Source of the DNA: Vitrella brassicaformis
Taxonomy: Eukaryota; Sar; Vitrellaceae
Direction of reading: 5' to 3'
Assembly: GCA_001179505.1 (NCBI GenBank)
Contig: CDMY01000280.1
Span: 1-59,277 of the forward strand
Length of the DNA: 59,277 nucleotides
Of the stretch, positions 46,213 through 57,023 are shown in pieces (positions within the stretch are counted from its first letter, which is position 1; each line of letters starts with the position of its first letter). Position numbers and translations under genes: made by a program. Below the pieces are notes generated by a model. That model saw nothing but the letters and a program-made list of their open reading frames with translations. It was not told the DNA's origin and ran no database searches.

Positions 46213-48464
46213 AGAACAGAGGCATCCGCAACGAGTGCAGAAAGTCGTCGCCGCGAGGAAATCAAGAAAGAGCTAGAGCGTCGAGACAAAGCTTTGGAAG
46301 CCGACTTGAAGACCCTCACTCGCGCAGTGCGCGCAGAAGCAGCTGATGGACAAGTTTTCGTATCGCCGGTTTTATCCAGCCAACAAGGTCCCAGACGACT
46401 ATCATTGCAAATGTTCCTCCAAGACAACGTCATGCTCATCCTCCTGGGGGCCTTCGCGGCACGTAAGCAACAGCAGGCCTCTAAAATCTCGCACCATATG
46501 ATGCGTATCTCTCTCTCTGCCCCCATTGTGTATGTGCAGTGACCGACTGGTTCTCCTTCTGGGAGATGATCATCGACGAGCCGTCCCAATACACCGTTCC
46601 CCTCCTGTGCAAGCGGCTCCTTCTCGCATCTGCCTCTGTCTCTACGGCTCTGCTCGTCCTCAAATGGTGCCTGGAATACGTCCAAATGAATGCCACACTG
46701 GTACGCAGTGGATACGTCTTCAGGTGAGCAGTTTGCTGACGACTTGTGCCCTGCGGTTGCTCAGGTGCAGCGCAAAAAGGGAACCTCGGCCGACATCGAG
46801 TTGGGCGAATACTCCCATCTCATCGACTCGGGCGTGGACTCTCAGGCAGCGACCCCGCGAGGACCGTCTCCCACGGTACCCATCATCGCTCACTTCCACC
46901 GGCCCGACCCTCCTCGATGGCTCAACGGGATGATCGCGGTGTTGGGCGGCACCTCTGTCCTCAATGACAGCATCGACTTCATCAACATCGTGATGATTCT
47001 TTGCGCCATCAGCGACCCTCGAAGCCATGCGACTGGAATACTCATCAGCAATCTCTCCTTGAATCTGCTGAATGCTATCGCCTCACCGTTCAAACCAATG
47101 GACTTCGAAGCCTCGGAAGCGGGCAAGCGACAGCTAGCCATGCACAGACCAAAGGATCTGGGAGCTGCCGCTGGGCTCTTTGCGGTCATTGGGCCCCTTG
47201 CGGTCTTGGGGGTGATCGGTGCTCTTTGTGCTTATTCGGGGTGGAGCTGGATTGGGGGTTTCTTGTGGTGGTTTTCCGTCCTGCCGATGCTTCCTTTTCT
47301 TGTTATGGTATTTCTTTTCGTTATCTTCGTTTCGTGCTTGGGTTGCTTGAAGTGCTGCTTAACGGCAGGACGGTGCCGCTTCCCATCAGCAGAGTGGAGG
47401 GAGTTTCTTCGGATATCTCTCCCCCCCGACTACAGCCGAAAGGGGCTTTTGCATGTGCTAATTGCAGAGCTTGTTTACACAACCAGCAGCTGGATCACCT
47501 TCTTTACGATTGCGGTCTTCAGCGAGAGGTTCCCGACATGGCTTTGGCGCCTTTACTTTCTCTGCCCCGCGACAGAGACCCTCATCCTTTGTCCAATGGC
47601 ATCCGTTCTCATGGAGCTTGAGCGGGCCAAACTTCATGCCAGAAGCCATCTTTGTTTGATAAGGATAAGTCTCTTCAACATACTTTGTGAAAAACTTGTC
47701 GGCCTGATATGCAATGTCCTGTTCCTCTGCTATCCCACTTACCAGCTGCAGCTGCTTTCCATTGCCAACATCATTCTGACGGTGGCAGTCGTCGGTTGTC
47801 AGCTGATTACAGAGATCACGGGACTCCAGCGCGGCGAGCTCATCGATCGCATCGATCAAATTCGAAAGGGAGACACCGGGTGGAAAAGCATGAGGCAGCG
47901 ATTTTACGATTTCTTCGGTGTCCGCGGCTATCAAGAAGGGACAGCTGATGCTCTGGTGGCTGTGAAGACGCTTCTCGACGGTGGCGCAGATCCAAACATG
48001 GCATTCGGCGAGCCGCTTTATCGCGCAGTGATGGCCGAGACAGCGACTGACGACAGCGACCGCCTCTTGGTGTGGGATGCTGACGCGCGCGATAGGATTT
48101 TCAGCACTGTGGAGCTGCTGTTGGAAGCCGGAGCAGACCCCAATCTTGGCACACGCCGGCTGGCCGGCGGCCTATATGTGGCGCCTTTAGACGAAGTGGT
48201 GAGCGGGGGAATGAGCAGAAGAGACGGATGCCATCGAGATTCACACAACTGGCCTGGCTGAGTGCGATCTTCTCGCAGGCAATACAGCCGGAGCTGAAGG
48301 ATGTCGTCGCTTTCCTCAAAGCCAATGGGGCTCGGCCTCACTACGGCCACTTGCCGAGCCCCCATTATTTTCGCTTCCAAGCACTCTTAATGCGATCCAA
48401 GGCATTGGATCGCAAGGAGAACGCTTGGCTTCGAGAATCCGTACGAGAAGACTTAGATGATTGA
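46213..48464 (+). CDS. Membrane/ankyrin unit 3, intact
   Basis: Four exons: 46213-46462, 46540-46700, 46765-48198, 48279-48464, open throughout (about 676 codons). Order: charged coiled-coil (SRRREEIKKELERRDKALEA), first hydrophobic helix, hairpin, six or more further membrane segments (for example 'LPMLPFLVMVFLFVIFVSCL', 'GLICNVLFLCYPTYQLQLL'), then two ankyrin-like repeats (LLDGGADPNMAFGEPLYRAV, ELLLEAGADPNLG) and a C-terminal 'ELKDVVAFLKANGA' helix. The overall plan, multi-pass membrane plus ankyrin, recalls channels or scaffolds but no pore motif is seen. The start is uncertain: exon 1 has no early ATG, so either an upstream exon is missed, or an internal Met (MFLQDNVML) is used, or units 1-3 were once one transcript. 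Confidence 0.7.
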
Positions 48465-48499
48465 AGTCAACATGAAAAGAATATGGATCTGATGCCCGT

Positions 48500-48750
48500 G
48501 TGCGTGTGCAACAGGAATGAGAGCGACGCGAGGAAATCAGAAAAGAGCTACAGGATGGAGAGGCAGCTTTGTTCGCCGAGCACATTGCACTCCTTCGATG
48601 AAATTTCCAATCTCCTTCGCGTACGAGATTCAGATGATTAGATGATTGAAGTCGGTATCCTATAATATGGGTCTGATGTGCAGACTTGAAGACCCTGAGG
48701 CAGTGCCAGCAGAAGCAGCCGGCGGCGAGGTATCGATGGGCTAGTGACAA
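48500..48750 (+). pseudogene. Remnant of a fourth unit (coiled-coil exon)
   Basis: After unit 3, 48519-48560 ('gagcgacgcgaggaaatca.aaaagagcta') and 48683-48720 ('acttgaagaccct.aggcagtgc.agcagaagcagc') match the coiled-coil exons of units 2 and 3, with deletions and insertions between. No open frame remains. Confidence 0.65.
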
Positions 48751-48990
48751 ATAGTCCTCATAATTGTCCCCTTGTGCTGTTGTTGGTCAGGTCTCGTGAG
48801 TGCAATCGTCTGGATGGGAGCCTCTGTATACATGACGTGACAATGCAACACCATTCAGTCAGCTGAATGTGAGACTCGACGATGCATATCGAAGACTGCT
48901 TGCATCAATGTAAAGCAGTGTCTGTCTAAATGTCTCCACACGAGGGCACATGAACGCATCCCACCCGCTCATATCCACCCACCCAGTCGG

Positions 48991-50022
48991 TCATCTAATG
49001 TGCGTCCATGCAGCCATCACTGTGGCCTCTCCACCACTGGGAAAGGTCGGCATGCGCAGCGGCATAGCGGCCTCCTGCTGTGAGAGGTGCTTCTTGACGT
49101 CTACCAGGGCTTGGAAGCCTTGGAAGCCACTGATGTGACGCAGAGACACGGACGGCACATACAAGAAAGAAATGATCTTGGCGTGTGTTGTGTGGTTCTT
49201 ACTCGTTGAGTGCCTTGACGACGGGCGGCTGGGCAGCATCGACCATGCGCACACTCTGCCCATGGAGACACACATAGACAGACAGACAGACAGATTCTTG
49301 GCCATGTGTTTAGCTACCTCTTTGATGATGTCACATGCCGTCTTGGCCCTCTGCTGCCACTCCTCACGCTGAGCGGTGATCTGGTCACGCAACAGCTGCC
49401 AGACAGAGCAAGCAAGGAAGGAAGAGAGATACATGTGAGAGAATGGATGGATGTGCGTGTGGGTTCGTGTCAGGGCGTGCCTGTTTTTCTTCCTCGATTT
49501 GGCTCAGACTGCGTTCCTCGTCCGCCTGCTCCTTCTCAACCTTGGCTATCGTCGCCTGCACACACACACACGCATAGATACAAGAAGAACGTCCAATTGT
49601 CCATATATCCACGTGTCTGTGTGGCCCACCCACCCACCGACCTGTGTCTCCTTGTTGATGTTGTTTATCTCCTCCTCGTGCTGCTTCTGCAGCCGCTGCA
49701 GCTCATCCACGTGACGCTCATACCGACAGTGAGACCGGTCCTTGGCCTACACACACAGAGAGAGAGGGGGAGAGGGGTGAACGCAAATGGTGCGCGGCGT
49801 GTGTGTGGGTGGAGTGTACCTGTTGGTTTTGTTTGATGGTTTTGGTCATGGCGTCGATGGCCCTCTGCAGCTCATCCGCCTCAGCACTCAACTGATTCAG
49901 GCAAACACACCTTCCACACAGGGCACGACCAAACCTACCTACCTACCTACCTTGCTATGGTGTTGGGCCGTTTTGTCGCACTCCTCTGTAAAGGATGTGG
50001 CAGCTGAGGAGGAGGGCGGCGA
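48991..50022 (-). CDS. Coiled-coil protein, 5' end unresolved
   Basis: Seven exons leftward: 50022-49951, 49891-49820, 49746-49642, 49555-49481, 49395-49318, 49255-49203, 49129-48991, all in phase. Six of them carry heptad-like charged helices: 'EADELQRAIDAMTKTIKQN', 'YERHVDELQRLQKQHEEEIN', 'VEKEQADEERSLSQIEEEK', 'QITAQREEWQQRAKTACDII'. The C-terminal part is different (VDAAQPPVVKALN, GFQGFQALVDVKKHLSQQ). The fourth exon ends in a GC donor (gcacgc). Coordinates of exons 1-2 are by hand. An upstream exon must exist because the first one has no ATG. No family recognised; a cytoskeletal or tethering role would be typical for such a chain but is unproven. Confidence 0.65.
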
Positions 50023-51198
50023 CTGACCGATCCATCAAAACTGGTGGGTGAGCAGCGATTCATGTTCTCTGTCATGTATCTCTTGGATGCTGCCTGTCAT
50101 CATCTCTGATACACACATTAGTTCAGTTGATCCATGCCTTGGTCTTTTTCCCCGTGTAGCCCTGCCTATCTCCGTCCCTCCCTCCTTCTGTCCGTATGTC
50201 TGTGTGAATAGATATCCTCCCGTCCTCGTGGCTGGCTGCCTGTGCGTGGGGCTGTGGTTGTGGACAGTTGAATTTCGCATCTGTCACATTCACGACAGGG
50301 AAGTCACTCAGTCGTGTGTGCAGTCCAGGCGGACACTCACATGTCTTAAGACACATGCATCTCAAACAACGAGTGTGTATCATGCATCTGTGGGTGTACA
50401 CCCATGGCCGCACACACATGAAAGAAAACAGTGCAGGCAGGCAGGCGAACAGTGATCCATCCATCCATCCATCCACCCCATGCACACACGCAAATGGAAA
50501 AGACGTAAGCGAGGACTCATGTAAGACACAACTCATGTGCCGACAAACCACACAAACGACTCAGACTTGGTCAGTCAGCCAGTAAAACGGGCCGCCCTCT
50601 CGGCTGCCTGAGTGCGTGTGCGTGTGTCTTCTGACGGCGTCAGGACGAACCTCTTGGACCGCCAATCGATGAGTGGCGACCACTGCAGCGTCTGCAACCC
50701 ACATACCCAATACTTGAATAACGAATCAGACCCTGCACAAAGACCTCACTCAGCAGAGAAGGTGCCGAAGGACGAGAAGCACTCGAACGCTCCATGGCCA
50801 TCGTCCGTCCCCGGCACGCGTCCCCGGCACACGGTGGAAATCATTCTTCCGCGTCGTGAGGAGGGCCGAGCACGATCTTGTGGACCTCAACCTGCGCACT
50901 ACGCATGGCATTTCGACGCTGATTGCCCAGCCTGCGTGGAGAAGAGCGAACAGCACAGCCCACAGAGAATCAATTAGCGCATTGCGTGAGGTGTTCACTG
51001 TGTGTGTGTTGAGTTGATTGCCCACGTTGTTCCTCAATATCCTCCCACGATAAATCGCCGCCTCATGCGTCAGATGCCCTTCTCTGCTCGTTGCAAGCAG
51101 TTGTCCTTGCGCATCCGCTTCATGAACGTCCAGATTTGTTCTTCATAACACCCCGGCGCCGCTGAATAGGGAATTAGGCTCCACGAGTGGAAAAACTT
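50023..51198. other. Spacer upstream of two genes
   Basis: Divergent region of the minus coiled-coil gene and the plus hydrolase gene. (CATC)n lies at 50455-50475. One or more 5' exons of the coiled-coil gene probably lie here; a candidate helical block (SIQEIHDREHESLL, about 50045-50100 minus) cannot be joined in phase. Confidence 0.4.
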
Positions 51199-51395
51199 TG
51201 CGAGCTTGATGCGACACACAGCTCTCACCACCTCCAGTCACCTAGAGTGCGACAAAACGGCTCCAGGTCTTTTGCGATTCTGTCCGAGCTCACATCATTG
51301 TTCGCCGCTTTTCTTCTTTTTCCCGGGAGCCGTTTTGTCGCACTCTGGGGGGGGCACGAGAGGTGGTCAGAGCTGTGTGTCGCATCAAGCTCGCA
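51199..51395. repeat. Inverted repeat, about 66-70 base arms
   Basis: Left arm 51199-51264 and right arm 51326-51395 are reverse complements with a few mismatches; the outer 27 bases (tgcgagcttgatgcgacaca...) and inner 21 bases (agagtgcgacaaaacggctc.) are perfect, the middle is imperfect. The loop is 61 bases. Either a strong hairpin or a foldback/MITE-like element. It ends about 125 bases before the hydrolase ATG. Confidence 0.9.
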
Positions 51396-51521
51396 GAAAT
51401 CCCCACTGTGGAGCCGAATTCCCAGGTATCCAGCGGCGGGGGGATGTTCATGAAGGAACATGGAAGCAGATGCGCAAGGTCCTTTTTACTGACTCGCTAC
51501 TCGTGATCTTGTCGTCTGAAA

Positions 51522-53848
51522 ATGAGATGGGTTCTCGTGAAGATCTTTCAACTCGTCGGCCTCGCCTTTCCTGCGTGGCTCTGCGAAGGCAGCACCCGGC
51601 TGAGAAGACATCCGCCACCTCATCAGCCGCCGAGCTTTATCCATCTCCGTCCAGCAATCACGCCGAACCGCATCTATCGCCGGCTGCACCGACACTTCCG
51701 CGCGAAGTCGGCTGATGACGGCATTCCATCTATCTTGAATCCTCCCGACACGCTCCCCCTGCTGAATGCGACCCAGATGGAGCGCTATCGCGAGAAGCTG
51801 TACCTGTCAGAGGTGGTTCAGCGGCTCGACGACGACCAGCTGGCCACCGAGATAGCGAAGCGAGACCTCCCTGATCCAGAGGAGAGGGGCGAGCGCATCG
51901 AGGCCATTGTGGATGACATGATCGACGAGGTGGAGAGCGGCCGGCTCAAGCAGGAGTACGAGAGGAGGAAGCGCATCAAGGAGATCAAGAGGTTCCGCTT
52001 CCGGCCGCCGCCCGACGTCAATCTCACTAAGCAGTACTTCGACTACTGGTCAAAGGAGAAGTACCAGACGGTCGGCAGCTACTACTCTGACTATGACTGG
52101 GATGAAGACGGCGATGGCACGCCGCCACAACCGGACCCATCCACTCGAACCGGCAAGCGCCCGATGTTCAAGATCCAGGACAACATGAGGCGGCAGTACT
52201 TTGACGCTATCGTTCCTGACGCACCAGAGGGGGAGGAGGCGCCCGTGCCCTCTGAGCCGCCAGAAGTCACGGCAGCGCGGGAGAGGAAGCGACTGAAGAG
52301 CCATGTCAAGGGTGGCGTGTCTGTCAGCCTCGACAGCGAGTCGACAGACGAAGCGTCACCCACGGCATCATCCACTCTATCAGCACGGGAGGGCCAGAAG
52401 GTGCCGATGTACATGGTGCGGCCAGTGCGGGAGAGGGAGACGCTCGAGGCAAGAGTCGCCAACCTCGGTATGCGGGACCCGCGAAGGGCCGTCCTGATGC
52501 TCACCGACGTCTTCGGCTACCGAGACCGCTTCATGCGCCGCGTGGCCGACCGGCTGGCCGACACCCTCTCCCTGCCCGTCTTCGTCCCCGACCTCTTCCT
52601 TGGCCAGCCCTGGTCCGCCGACCGGCCCCCAGCCGAGTATGAAGCCTGGCGGAGTCAGCACGACCCTGATCGTGTTGACGATACCATTGGGGCGAGTCTT
52701 CGTTTCCTGAAGGAGAGCTACAAGATGGACGTCATAGCGGTAGTGGGGTTCTGCTACGGTGGGGGTCGGGCGCTCGAGACGGGGGTGAGGTATGGCGGCA
52801 TGGAGGAGGCCGAGGGGGCGGCGGTGTGCAGGAACCGGGTGGACAAGTCGGTGCGGTGTGTGGTGGCCTTCTACCCCACTCGCTATGACGTCGAGGCCAT
52901 CGGGCGGCAGATGCGTGTGCCGACCTGCTGTGTGTATGCGGCCAACGACACGCTGCCTGGGGCGAGAAAGGCAGATGCTGAGCGGCTGTACGAGGCCTTC
53001 AGAGCCAATGAGGACCTGTTTGACTTCATGGTGCAGATATTTGACAACACGACACACGGCTTCGTGCACCAGTCGGCCAGAGACTGGACCAATGACCTGC
53101 AGGAGGAAGATCAGGTACGCCTTGTACGCTGACGTGACTCTCACCCACACCACACACATGCGCTGTGCTTGCCCTGTGTGTGCTGTCATGTCATGTGTGC
53201 TGTGCCTGCATGCAGAAAGCCGAGAAGGCTTATCTGATCAGCACGAGCTTCCTGGAGTTCTGGCTGCCGGTGCGCGAGTACCGTGAAGACACCGACCACC
53301 CCATTATGTCGCCGTCTGACGCCCTCAGTGAGGAGCTGGAGCGGTTCGTCCGCAGCGAGATGACCGACGAGGACCAGGAGGTCCTCGGCAAGGCCATCCC
53401 CGTGGTCCCTGTGCCAGGCGCGGACCTCCAGATGACCGACCCAGTGCGGGACAGTGATAATGACGGCAAGGACGACAGCACAGCAGCACAAGACCAGCCG
53501 CTGATGGACATTCATCACGACCACTACGGGCGGGTGTCTGCGCCTGACGGCACGGGCAGCAGAGAGGATCCGCTCCGGGAGCTCTTTCCTGGCGAGGTGG
53601 TGGCGCCACATCGGTTCAAGCCGCCCAAGCTCGACGAGGTGACCAAGAAGCGCATGACGCAGCAGCCGACGGTCGCACTGGCTGGAGGTGCTGGTGCTGG
53701 GGGGCCGGCCGGACACACGCAACCGCCAGCAGCACCGCTGGATGACATCTTTGCGCCCCTGCCTGACGTGATGAACGATGTGGATGGTGTCGAGAGGCAG
53801 TACCAGCTGCCGGCAAAGCAGGGGCCGAGTGACGACGAGCCGCTGTGA
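51522..53848 (+). CDS. Dienelactone-hydrolase-family protein with extensions
   Basis: Alpha/beta hydrolase of the DLH family (carboxymethylenebutenolidase type). Two exons, 51522-53114 and 53216-53848, joined in phase 0; 741 residues. The DLH triad is visible: Cys411 in GFCYGGG, Asp476 in AANDTLPG, His512 in NTTHGFVHQ; the domain starts near 315 (RRAVLMLTDVFGYRDRFMRR). This is two to three times the usual length of about 240. The N-terminus has a hydrophobic signal-like stretch (VLVKIFQLVGLAFPAWLC) followed by a basic, Arg-rich region, consistent with plastid or secretory targeting. Residues 90-135 form a helical acidic/basic segment that might be SAP-like (weak). The C-terminal 210 residues are acidic and Pro-rich with no domain. 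Substrate unknown. Confidence 0.9.
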
Positions 53849-54729
53849 GGAGAGGGATGGGGGATTTAAGGCGTCTGTGTATGGGGGGGGGGCATGTGTA
53901 TAGGGCAAGAGTGTAGCTGTACAGGGTGGTCGCGCGCTTTAATGAATGAAGGGAAAATTCTATGAATGTTGGATGGATGGATGGATGGGACTGATTCAGA
54001 CGTCGACCGCTTTATACGTCTAAATCTCGTTAGTCATGCACATGATTCATGTTCCACCGCCGGCCTGCCCTTTGCCCAGTGGGCCTGAGTCTCGTCGCCG
54101 ACGCAGCCCTATCACACATCGACAGCCGATAAGTGCAATGTGTGAAAGATCTCCGCCTCCAAGGAGACTGTCGACCCAGTGAGCAAGCGCAGACACAGCC
54201 ACGCCGGCCAAGAAAACTCAGTCTTGTCTGCCACTGGGGAGTTGACCATCACGCAAAAGAGGAAGGCGGCTACCGACACAGACCAAAAGTATGGATCGAT
54301 CCATCAGTCAATGTGTGTATGAGCGACACACCTGCCTGCCTACCTGCCCCCCACCCTTTTTTCCAACGAGCAAAGTTCCCTGCCGCTCTGCCCTCTGGTT
54401 ACTGCATCAACCGATGGGCGCGGCGCTGACAGAGATGGACCCACAGACAGACAGGCAGTGCGAAGAAGTAGGCAGTATTCAAGAAATGCGGGCTGCGAAA
54501 AAGACGCGGACAAACGGGCTTTCGTTCATGTGCAGGTAGACAAGGCATACAGGCAGCAAGACAGGCAGGCAGGTGGGCAGGCAGACATCCATCCATCCAT
54601 GTGTGTCATCCCGTCCCATCCATCCATCCAGCCAGCCAGCCAGCCATCGCCTGCACAAAGCTCTCCCTCCCCCCATCTTTGCACACGTCACACGCATAGA
54701 CGCACGGCAGCAGGCACCCATGCATCGCA
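53849..54729. other. Convergent spacer, 0.88 kb
   Basis: Holds (GGAT)n at 53969-53988, a G-run at 53885-53893 and (CATC)n/(CAGC)n steps at 54585-54600 and 54620-54640. No exon with support. Confidence 0.45.
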
Positions 54730-55061
54730 TCACTTGATTTCGAAGCCCTCTGCCTTGAGGCACGCGTTGTGCGCGTCGATGAAGGCCTTGCACCTCTCCT
54801 CGCCATTCAGCACTATGCACTCGTCACGCACTCGCTTCGTCTCCTGCACACACACACACACACATACACAGACACATACCCAGACAGACACAGGGTGTGT
54901 GCCGGCCGGTGCTTGCTTTGCTGAGGCGCGCGTGTGTGTGTGTGTGTGCATACCAGGCATACGCAGCAGGGCTTCTTCAAGTTGCCGGGTTTGTTGGAGC
55001 AGCTGCCCTGGTCGGAGGCGTTCAGCTTGGTCTTGCTCACAGCCTTCGAGTCAGATTCCAT
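54730..55061 (-). CDS. COX17 copper chaperone
   Basis: Delivers Cu(I) in the mitochondrial intermembrane space to Sco1 and Cox11 for cytochrome c oxidase assembly. Two exons leftward, 55061-54954 and 54843-54730, phase 0; 73 residues, typical length. The signature KKPCCVC is present, with the CC pair that binds copper, then a twin CX9C: C44-x9-C54 and 'AHNAC' closing 'LKAEGFEIK'. The residue after CxC is Leu where most COX17 proteins have Pro. Start: ATG 55061, the only Met in frame before the motif. Confidence 0.94.
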
Positions 55062-55357
55062 GACGTGTGCTGCTACGCTGCTTGCTGCTGATGTGCTATT
55101 CCTGCCGGCAGAAAGAGAGACAACCACACGCTGTACTGCACAAGAGAGATTTCAAGGTGTTTGTCTGTCTGTCTGTCTGTCTGTCCGTCAGGGTGCAAGT
55201 CAGGGTGAGTCAATCAACGCACCTCTTTGTTTCTACAATGAAGAAGAAGTGAGGCACGGCGACTGGACAGAGGCAGAGATGCTGGGGTTGGTGGAGGGAC
55301 TCTTCACACAGTTCCCGGCTCGCGATATCTGCGAGCTTGCTGACAAAGTGAAGAAGG
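55062..55357. promoter_or_regulatory. Divergent promoter region, COX17 / PP2C
   Basis: 296 bases between two opposite start codons, with a (GTCT)n array at 55163-55185. No core element recognised. Confidence 0.4.
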
Positions 55358-56637
55358 ATGGATCTGGATCTCACGTTCCTGCGCGTGATCTTGGCGCACA
55401 TTCAGCGCCTGAGCGCCCCGCTGCTGCAGCTCTCGCCGCCATCCGCCGCATTCACTCGGGCCGCGCTTCCTGCAGCATCAAGGAGGAGCAGATCAGCAGT
55501 CAAGGCACCTGCTTCGGCATCAGCAGCAGCAGCAGAGCAGCACTCACCTGCCGCCGATGCTGTTCGGTGTGCATCGTCTGCCGGCGATGGGCGGAGGGAT
55601 TGTCACGCCAGCCATCACCCTGTGGGTGCGTCGTTTCTGCTGCTGCCGTCGCTGTACTTCACTGTGCAGCTGCACAGGTGGCGGCAAGACCGGCTCAGGG
55701 GCACCAGTGTGCTCTGCCAGGTACGGCCGTCCGTTCGTCGTGGCATCAATCAGTGTGTGGTTGTGTTCATGTGACTGACTGTGTGGTTGGCTTGGCTGTT
55801 GCTTGCTGGTGTGTTTGTGTGTGTGTTTGTGTGTGTGTTTGTGTGTGTGTTTGTGGTGTGTGTGTGTCAGGAGGAGCAGTCGGCGGATGGGGTCTACCGC
55901 AAGGGCATCAATGTGGACTTCATCCGAGATATCACCACCGGCAACAGGACCGACGACCAACAACGGTACGCAACGCAACGACACACGAACCCTGCATGCT
56001 TCCGTGTCTGTGTGTGTGCAGAGAAGATAAAGCCGAGGGCGAGAAGCAGCAGCCGCCGCAGCAACCGAAGCCCTCCCCTCCGCCATCGCCGGCAGCAGCA
56101 GCAGCAGCAGCTGATGAGAGCAGCAGGCAAGGCAAAGGCAAACCGACATCGGAAGCCCCGCCAGCTCGGCCGCTGTCGAAGGACTCTGTCAGAAACGACG
56201 AAGCGCCCCCTGTGCAGGCAAGAGCGTGCTGGCGATGTGATCCGTGTAAAAGCTTGTATATCTCCTGGTGTGTGGTGTGTGTGCGCAGGTGTCTGCTCAT
56301 CTGGATCCTTCCTCAGCGGCCTCTCAGAAGATCGGGGCGTGCCAATACGTCGCAAACAAAAAGATCGAAGACCGACACGCTGTCAGCCAACACCCACCCG
56401 CACACCGCGCAGACAGACAGACCACACAAATGCCGGCAGACTGTCTGTCTGTCTTGTCCACCCCTATCTGCAGATAAGTGAGGTTAAGGCTCACGGCCGG
56501 AAATGTCTGCTCGTCACGGTGCTGGACGGACACGGCGGATGGCAAATCGGTCAGCAGCATATAATGTGTGGACCCTGACCAGCCCAAACAAGCAGACAGC
56601 GTCGTTTGACCTTTCTGTTTGTCTCTCTCCCTCTCTG

Positions 56638-56675
<38 letters not shown>

Positions 56676-56990
56676 TGTCAGCTGACTATGTGCAGCGTTA
56701 CTTGGCGAGTTACATCGAGAACCAGCTGCAGCACCACGGGGCGCTGCAGATGCGGGAGGCGCTCCACAGCGCATACGCTATCATGGTGAGTGAGGCGGTA
56801 CGTGATGGGTCGGTGCCACAGCACACACACATAACACACGCGCCCAGCCAGCCATCCATGTGTGTGTGTGTGTCAGGACGAAGCTCTATACGAGCTTGTT
56901 CGTGGAGGCTATGCGCTGGGGTTCTCCAGAAATGTCAAGGTGGGTGGGAACGTGACACACGCACAGGTGTGTATTGTATGTCTGTGGCCT

Positions 56991-57023
<33 letters not shown>

